From Rostrohypoxylon terebratum (taxonomy: Eukaryota; Ascomycota; Sordariomycetes; Xylariales; Hypoxylaceae), in NCBI GenBank assembly GCA_022497145.1, contig MU385976.1, positions 1 through 64,000 of the forward strand: 64,000 bases of DNA. The letters run 5' to 3'. Both the position numbers and the translations under genes were made by a program. The notes beneath the pieces were generated by a model. The model saw only the letters and a program-made list of their open reading frames with translations. It searched no databases and was not told the origin of the DNA. This document shows positions 57,242-64,000 of this stretch, in pieces (positions within the stretch are counted from its first letter, which is position 1; each line of letters begins with the position of its first letter).

Positions 57242-60058
57242 TTAGAGCCTAGCTTTTGACATCAGATCTTCGGAAGCAGAAGCAGTCACCTCCAAAGACC
57301 CTTCTGGCGCTCCAATGTAGGTGTAGCGTAAGGATTCCAGGCTTGCGCCCGCCACATCCACTATCTTTTCTTCCCCCGGAATGAGGTCAAACCCATTGTC
57401 GCTTAGTTTCATAGCGCGAGTCTCTTCGAAAACGAATCCCTTGACGGGGCGAGCCGCAGATATGGAAATCTGGTTAGGCGATATGGCCTTGAATGTGACA
57501 TTTCGGTTAGAGAGGTCCAGGTACTTGATCGGTTGCGGCCACGACGAATCGATTGAGACGACTTGACCGTCAATTTCAAGGCTAGCATGAATTACGTATG
57601 GATCGTATTTTGCTAGGTCGAAAGGTCGAGTCTTATCACCTAATTGCGGATTCGTTAGTGGGAGCAAATGATCTTTTAGCACCTCCGTCGTGCTATTCGC
57701 CAGCGCGTTTACCCTTCCAAGCTTCAAGGAAGAGAGGACATCTTGCCCTGTTCGGATTGAAACAAATCGCACAGTTATATCCACTGAGACGGTATCGACG
57801 CGACTGCTTGCGATCCAGAGATCAAACTTGGTTTCCCTAGCTGGTAGTGTTGGATCTGCATGACCCTCCGTCCAATTATGATAAGGCTGCGATACGCCTA
57901 CAGCGAGGGGTTTCAGGGCGTTTGCGATGGCGTAAAATGACGGCTTCTTCACCAGATAATAGTCGACCACAGCCCAACTCATCGTCGGCCAGCAATCATT
58001 TAATTGCCAGACTAGAATACCGCCACATTGACGCGCCCCGGGTGTACCCCATTCCCGACGCCATGTCTTGTAAGCAAAGTGCATTGTCTCTGCTTGCACG
58101 ACTTGCGTGAGGTGCGTATATGAAGGCAGGTCATATTTTACTAGGAAGTTTTCTGCGACATAGGTAGCCATACGGCGTTCGTGGTCGATTGCCTTGTTGC
58201 GGAAGTCCATCATCATCGAGCCAGGGTGTTGCTGCTGCGGATCTTGGATCATCCCACGAATTGTTTCGAGATGAGGGTAGGCTTCCATGCCGAACTCACT
58301 AATGAATCGGCCGGACAGTAAATAGGTCTCTTGGTATCTATTCATCCTCCCATGCCATACTAAGCGCTGTTAGCCATCGAATGAATTACGTGGGAAAAGC
58401 TTGTACGACTTACTATTCCATTGGTGGATATCTCCGACTGTTTTGTCCGTGGTACGTTTTCCATCTCCCCATGGACTACTTGGGTGATACACTACGAAAG
58501 GATCCTCTTCCTTGACAATCTTGGGTAGCAAGTATTCATAAATGTATCTGGCTGGGAAACTTGTTTTTAGCCATGATTGGGGGTCTTTTTCACCGTCATA
58601 ATCATAGTGAAGTTTATAACGCTCCTGAACTTGGTAGTCCTCATTATTTCCTGCCCAGATGACTAAGCATGGGTGAGATCTTATCCGACGAAGATTTTGT
58701 CTCGCTTCCTGTTCGACTGATGCTAAATAAGAGGGGTACGTTGGATAGCTTGCACAGGCGAATTGGAAATCATGCCAAACGAGAACTCCTAACTCATCGC
58801 AAGCGTCGAATAGAGCGTCATCCTCGTATATGCCCCCTGCGGTTTACCGTTAGTATTGCTAGACGAAATGGGATGATATCTGTCGAAAACCTACCGCCCC
58901 ATATTCTTAGCATTATCTGGTTGCCTTCGACCATAAGCTTCATCCAGTCATGGTATCGCTGGGCAGGTATCTGAGAGAGAAAGCTATCGGCAGGGATCCA
59001 GCAAGATCCACCGGAGAAGATATCAACCTGATTAATGCGAAAGTAGAAAGACTTCCCGAATTCGTCTTTCTCTTGGATGAGTTCAGCTCGCCGGAAACCA
59101 ATTCGTTTGGACTTTTTGTCCGCCGAATTTAGAGTCGCTCTCAAGTCGTAGAGAGTTTGCGAGCCATAACCGTGCGGGTACCATAACGTTGGGTTATCTA
59201 TTTGAAAGTCCGCCTTGGCCAACCCGCTGCTATCGACTGCGACGTCCTTCTGCCAAACGATGACCCCGCCGAGGGATAGCGTGAGATTGACGAGTTTGGA
59301 ATTTGTGCCGGCAATCTTGGCGAAGACCTGACCAGAAGCTTTCTTCAAATCCTTGTCGACTTCGTAATGAGCCCATACATCATCAATCCTCGAAACGTAT
59401 TGTTCAAGATAAACTGGTCTCCAAGGGCCAGCCGTCATCAATATTGGGCCCCAATCCCAGCCCCAATTGTATTGGGCTTTTCTGGACGGAACTCGGCCGA
59501 TATCCGTTTGGCGAACGTAGAACGTGTGCTCGTGTTCATGTTCTTTCACCAACTCTCGCCCCTTCAAAAAAGCCGAGTCGAACTTAATCTCAAGGACGTT
59601 ATCGTCTTGAAGTAAATTGGTAATGCCAACCCGATGGGTCAAGAACATGTTATCTGACTTGAGGATTTGGTTGCCATTGAGTAGCACTGTCGCGAAGGTA
59701 TCTAGACCCTCAAAGACGAGGTCGGTGATAATAGGCCCGGCAATTGAAGGTCCAACAGGCTTCTTGAATTGAAGTCTGTATGTCCAGTCCTTTTCATCGA
59801 CCCAGCGTGCGGCAAGTTCATTTAAGTCAACGAACGGGTCTGCAATTCTGTTGAAACGTAAGCTCAATTCGGATTCTGTTATTGATGAAGCTGAACTCCA
59901 TATGATGAAATATGGTCTTATCCCTACTTATTGTTGGCAATTAGATCCATATGGACCTGAGTTGGAACTCTTTTTACTGGGAGCCAGTCACCAGTTTCGG
60001 CGCTGTCACTTTGCCTGAAAGTCCAGCCATGCTCGAGGGGATGTCTTATGAGAGCCAT
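57242..60058 (-). CDS. Beta-mannosidase, GH2, intracellular type
   Basis: The enzyme removes terminal beta-1,4-mannose from manno-oligosaccharides. Four exons, 59928-60058, 58895-59847, 58414-58836 and 57242-58359, give 874 residues. There is no signal peptide: the protein starts MALIRHPLEHGWTFRQ, like the cytosolic MndB type of aspergilli. The N-terminal sugar-binding domain (WTYRLQFKKP ... LVFEGLDTFATVLLNG), the immunoglobulin-like middle (QYNWGWDWGP) and the barrel are in the usual order. The catalytic acid/base is Glu in WAGNNED and the nucleophile is Glu in ISEFGMEAYP. The splice from MLRIWG to GGIYEDDALFDACDELG restores a family signature. An upstream in-frame ATG (60151) exists but adds a sequence with no family match. 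It diverges from a Zn2Cys6 regulator across 629 bp. Confidence 0.95.
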
Positions 60059-60687
60059 CTTGAACCGAGAATGATATTTTTCCTTTCGCTGGAAAGAATG
60101 AAGACTGAATTGAAAGCTTCGTTCGTAAGTGAGAGAAGGGAACGAAAGCAAGCCCCTTTATCGGTACAGCGGGATACCAGCCCGAGTCTTCCAAGGATGT
60201 CGCTAACTAGGTACTGGAAGCCTTTAGGTAGTTTCTTATTTAGTGTCTCATTGATGGACTTTGAGGGCTGGGGAATGTCTATGCCATGTTAATGACCTGC
60301 AGTCCAGAGTATGCCCTCGGCATGACTGAGAATCCATGATAGTAAGTTGTGAGACGGAAATATAAATCTTCGTGCGGGGGAACTAAGGAGGAGGATGGAT
60401 CTCGGGCCCATAGGTGGGATCTCGAAGCGAAGCCCCGCTTCTCTATAGTCCTCGTTATCTGCATAAGAAGCAGAATGACTAATCTCATGACTAAGCAGCT
60501 AAGCTTCGGTAGGAGCATGTTATATGTCATTAATGCAAGCCCTCGAGCCCTTCCGTACCCAATACCCCACTCTGTTATCCCAACCCTCCCTCCGGACATT
60601 TCCACCCTGATCCTGATCAGTGAAAATCATACCAACATCCCGACGGAATGAGTGGTCACAGATACGTGACTATGTCCCACCGCGTTG
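60059..60687. promoter_or_regulatory. Shared 5' region of beta-mannosidase and Zn2Cys6 regulator
   Basis: These 629 bp separate divergent start codons. CGG/CCG triplets, the half-sites of Zn2Cys6 proteins, occur at about 60374, 60595 and 60642, but no clearly paired palindrome stands out. Co-regulation or auto-regulation is an inference from arrangement. Confidence 0.45.
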
Positions 60688-62965
60688 ATGTTCCACAATT
60701 TCAGCACCCACAAGAAAACGGACTCATCACCACCAGCTTCGGCCCCGGCTCGCCTTAACAAATCGTGCTCCGAATGCACGAGGTGCGTGTGGCCAAGGAA
60801 CCATCCCATCTCGCCCCTTGTGGTGTGTTACTTGACTAAAGCTGATATCACTGCTCTAGGCGGAAGGTCAAGTGTGATGGTGGCCACCCTTGTAGGCAAG
60901 TATCATCTTGCGAGACGTAGTACGACCTATACATACTGATATGGGTGCATTGTAGTTCATGTACGTACTACAAGGTCTCACACCTATGTAGCTATCGGCA
61001 GCGCAACAAGAGGAATGCCGTAAGCAGAAGGTAGGCACCCTAATTACAACTTCCGACCTATCATTATGAACTCACTAAACTCCTGAAAATGAATATCCAT
61101 GGTTAGCTAATAGGCCTGGCTTCAGCACTCTTGAGGAGGTGTCGGAGCAGCTGAAGTCGCGGACTGAGATCCTTGAACGACTGTTTCCTCATACGGCTGT
61201 GGATGAACTCATCGGCAAGAGTCGCGATGAACTACTAGGCATTCTTCGAATTACTTCGTCGTCTAAAGCGACAACCGAAGAATTAGGTAATCGCTCTGCG
61301 GAGGACCCCGATGCCGCCATTGATTCGGCTCCGGTGTCTGAGAATGGAGAGCCTACTGCCGACCGGCAGTGGGACGAATCAAGCCACCAACCACCTGTGT
61401 TACAGGCCGGAGATGACATCAACGCCATCAATCTAGCAACAGATCACCATCGTCGCTCTTATCTAGGTGTCACATCAATTAGTGCTATCCTTCGGACAAT
61501 CTTTCGGCTCTGCCCCCCGGCAAAACATCGCGTTGCTGAACAAGCTAAACGGTGGACTGAGCACCCCATCCAATCCCAGATTGCCCCTTTCTTGGGCGGC
61601 GATCTAGGTGCTCATCTCTTAAAGGAGCAACGCTGCATCGATTTCTATTTCGAGAATGTCCATCCAATTGTTCCCATGTTAGACGAGGAAGATTTTCGTT
61701 CGTCATACTCCTTAGGGCATAGGAGAGACCCCGGGTGGCTTGGCTTACTTAACATGGTCATAACCATTGGCTCTATAGCTTCCGGCAGTGACACGCTACA
61801 TGAGCAATACTATGACCAGGCTCGAAATTTCGTTGATCTCGACAGTTTCGGCGCAGGTAATCTCGAGAGCTTGCAAGCCCTTTTATTGCTGGGTGGGCTG
61901 TATTTGCACTACCGAAATGCCCCCAACATGGCCTATTCTATTTTAGGGGCCGCGCACCGCGTTGCTATCGCTCTAGGACTGCATCGAGAATCAAGACGTC
62001 GAGGTTCCAATGCCGCAGAACCCAAAGAGGATCTAAACCCAACAAAAGTATCGCGGCTTGAAACTAGACGAAGAACATGGTGGAGTCTTTTCTGCCTCGA
62101 TACGTGGGCTAGTATGACGCTAGGTCGCCCAACTTGTGGGCGATGGGAGGCATCGACAATGGATACCCTCCTACCTAGCTTTGTTGTCGAGGATGACCAC
62201 ATGGCAATGTCGCTAGATGCTAGTGTTCGTTTCTGTCTCATATGCAACCGCATCCAAAGTCGATTTGCGCAATTCAACCGGTTGACTATCACTGAGGCAG
62301 TTGTCTTTGACCAGGAATTGCAAACATGGTGGGCATCTCTTCCTGCCGTGCTTCGATCGCCAACGAATTGCCCCTCACGCCTCATTATCGCGCGCGAGTT
62401 TATGAGAAACCGATATTTAAATATACGCCTAATTCTCATGCGCTCGCTCATATTATACCTTGCTCACAGTCGTATTCAAAAAGCTCAACTTAGTACAGAG
62501 GAGGTCCAGACCATCGAGACGTGTCGGATCGTTGCAAGCGAAGCCATAGACTCGATTGCGCTATGTTGGACACCGAATAGAATTCATGTCTGGAATTCGG
62601 CGTGGTACCTTTTCCAAGCCTGTATGGTTCCCCTGCTATCCATTGTAATCGAAAGCTCGCGACCCGACCCTACCGCCGAATCCTTAACCTCAGCTCGCGC
62701 AAGCTTGATAAAAGCTTTGGAAACTTTCTCCGAGATGAAGCCGTGGATGCGCGCCTCTGATAGAGGACCCGATATAGTCGCCGCGATATATGAAGCAATC
62801 ACTGGCGAAGCTGAAGGCGCTGGGCGAACTCCATCACAAGATGGGGATTCGAACTTCTTTGGCTGGTACGACGAACAGCTAACATTCGGTGCTGAATTGG
62901 ACTGGGGCTCGTTTCTAATGGACGATGATCTTCATGGGGCTCTATTTACATCACAGGCTCAATGA
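60688..62965 (+). CDS. Zn2Cys6 transcription factor with fungal-specific domain
   Basis: Four exons, 60688-60782, 60860-60895, 60956-61030 and 61126-62965, give 681 residues. The binuclear zinc cluster is spread over three short exons: Cys27-x2-Cys30-x6-Cys37-x5-Cys43-x2-Cys46-x8-Cys55, with the basic TRRKVK and a linker YRQRNKRNAVSR. The second intron (60896-60955) has a GC donor (AG|GCAAGT); only this GC-AG splice supplies Cys46 and Cys55. A helix STLEEVSEQLKSRTEILERLFP after the cluster could dimerise. Residues about 220-450 form the Fungal_trans middle homology region (HPIVPMLDEEDF, ESLQALLLLGGLYLHYRN, RRRTWWSLFCLDTW, LGRP). Nuclear activator or repressor; the target genes are not known, but the beta-mannosidase gene on the other side of the shared promoter is a candidate. 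Confidence 0.92.
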
Positions 62966-63269
62966 AACATCTTTGGACGGAGTAGGATAGGGAAAAAAAG
63001 CCATTGTTACTTTATCCCCTGTACACCTTGTGTTACAGAACTACCTAGTAGCTTCTATTAGCTGCCACCACAAGGATAAGTTGTCTAAATCGAAAAGCCG
63101 GAACAGTGCTACTTTTTAGCTCTATTCTGCTCGAAACAACTCAAACAGGTGGAATATATCATTACAATTAAACTCACACAAAAAGCCTTATTCAATCTTT
63201 CCTTCCTCCAATTTGACGTACCCAATTGATCCAATTGACCTTCCATTTGAGATCTCCAGGAAAGCGCCA
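62966..63269. other. Convergent intergenic region
   Basis: This 304-bp spacer lies between the 3' ends of the regulator and dehydrogenase genes. It holds no gene. Confidence 0.5.
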
Positions 63270-64000
63270 TCACAATTTAGGTCTAAGTTGCCTTTCAATC
63301 TCGTCCAACCCTGAAGGACCATCAAAAAGCGTGGACGCTAAGGCGCTTGTATTTATCTGCTTGATAGTTAACGAACAGCACTTGCAAATTGAAATAGGGG
63401 CTCCAAAGTTATTATAACCTACATGTCGTGGACCAAGCTCCGATACAGTCTTCACTCCGAGCAATCGCATCGCCGTTTCAGTTTCATCGGCAAGAACTAG
63501 GTCCCAAACATTAGCCAGATCAATTTCCACGATGTCGCTGATGCACTTACTCTTCAGCACCCTTTTAACCCCCTCTTCCCCACCAACAGAGAGCCCGTAC
63601 AGCGCAGCACGCCCTATCCCAACCCCCCTAGCTCCTAAAGCCAGCGCTTTTACCACATCCGTCCCCCGCCTAATCCCGCCATCAACTAGCACATCCAGCT
63701 TCTCCAGCACCTGCGGGCAAAACTTCCTAATCTCCAACAACACCTGGATAGGCGTATTCGCCGTATCCAACGCCCTACCCCCATGATTCGACAAGATAAT
63801 CCCCTTCACAGCAGGAAACATCGTCGCCGCGTACGCATCCTCGTGCGTCTGCACACCCTTCAGCACGATCGGCAGACTCGTGTGCCGGCGCAGCCACTCC
63901 AACGTCTTCCGCCACGTCAACCCAGCCTCGGTGCCCCACGCCTGCGGCGGCGCGCCTCCCCTCACCTCCGCCATCTTGAAGCGCTCGTCTGCCTCCCTCT
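63270..64000 (-). CDS. FMN-dependent 2-hydroxyacid dehydrogenase (5' part outside window)
   Basis: This is an FMN enzyme of the glycolate oxidase/L-lactate dehydrogenase family, oxidising an L-2-hydroxy acid. The visible exons are 63551-64000 (running off the right edge), 63423-63496 and 63270-63356, covering the C-terminal 203 or so residues. The frame is open past the ATG at 63974 (upstream residues READERFK fit the family), so that Met is internal. Family marks are the substrate/FMN loop LSNHGGR, the VLDGG-like VDGGIRRGTDVVKALALGA phosphate-binding segment and GIGRAALYGL. The late helix LADETETAMRLLGVKTVSEL is completed only after splicing out 63497-63550. There is no sign in this part of a cytochrome b5 domain, which would be N-terminal and outside the window. 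Confidence 0.92.
   Translation of the reverse strand, partial: READERFKMAEVRGGAPPQAWGTEAGLTWRKTLEWLRRHTSLPIVLKGVQTHEDAYAATMFPAVKGIILSNHGGRALDTANTPIQVLLEIRKFCPQVLEKLDVLVDGGIRRGTDVVKALALGARGVGIGRAALYGLSVGGEEGVKRVLKSKCISDIVEIDLANVWDLVLADETETAMRLLGVKTVSELGPRHVGYNNFGAPISICKCCSLTIKQINTSALASTLFDGPSGLDEIERQLRPKL

Noticed and set aside
1..64000. CRISPR arrays, bacterial-type operons, phage or viral genes
   Set aside because: The sequence is eukaryotic with spliceosomal introns; the few tandem repeats are short and lack spacers, and no viral gene was recognised.

Overview
The window is nuclear DNA of a filamentous ascomycete (Pezizomycotina, most likely a Sordariomycete). The genes have many short GT-AG introns of about 50-100 nt, many with CTAAC/CTAAT-type branch sites. 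Characteristic fungal families are present: a Clr5-domain protein, a Goodbye-type STAND protein, a benzoate-hydroxylase-like CYP53, a sedolisin and a Zn2Cys6 regulator. Genes are spaced 0.1-4 kb apart on both strands, and the spacers are rich in short TACCTA/ACCT runs. I rebuilt exon structures by hand from splice sites, phase and family motifs; every multi-exon model below keeps frame through all junctions.

Layout. 1-3 kb: a Clr5-domain gene (cut by the left edge) diverges from the nucleotide-excision-repair gene RAD14. 4.5-9.1 kb: a six-exon cytochrome P450 and a membrane-anchored histidine-phosphatase-fold protein that has lost its catalytic residues. 10-13.7 kb: a damaged hypothetical gene (frameshift in a G run), two small inverted-repeat elements and a short-chain dehydrogenase. 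15-22.5 kb: a secretory-pathway block with a pepsin-like aspartic protease, a prolyl 4-hydroxylase diverging from a PDI-like HDEL protein, and a sedolisin (S53) protease. 23.4-31.2 kb: an F-box protein, RFC3, an Sfk1-like membrane protein and a ten-exon six-hairpin glycosidase, all on the minus strand. 32.9-43.6 kb: a P450 with a 25-nt exon, an IFI6/27 (ISG12)-like protein, a flavin amine oxidase and a 1,524-aa STAND NTPase with TPRs and a Cys-rich tail. 44.5 kb: an intron-containing tRNA-Ser(AGA). 46.4-50.6 kb: fructose-bisphosphate aldolase and a CYP53 P450. 50.6-54.9 kb: a gene-poor stretch holding a small Cys-rich ORF and what looks like a decayed membrane-protein gene. 54.9-64 kb: a glycosyltransferase with a PAN-like tail, an intracellular beta-mannosidase diverging from a Zn2Cys6 regulator, and an FMN-dependent 2-hydroxyacid dehydrogenase (cut by the right edge).

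There is no conventional biosynthetic cluster: the three P450s are of different types and have no synthase beside them. The most suggestive functional groupings are the divergent prolyl-4-hydroxylase/PDI-like pair (animal collagen P4H uses PDI as its second subunit), the divergent beta-mannosidase/Zn2Cys6 pair, and the co-oriented STAND - amine oxidase - ISG12-like set. All three are hypotheses from position and family knowledge.
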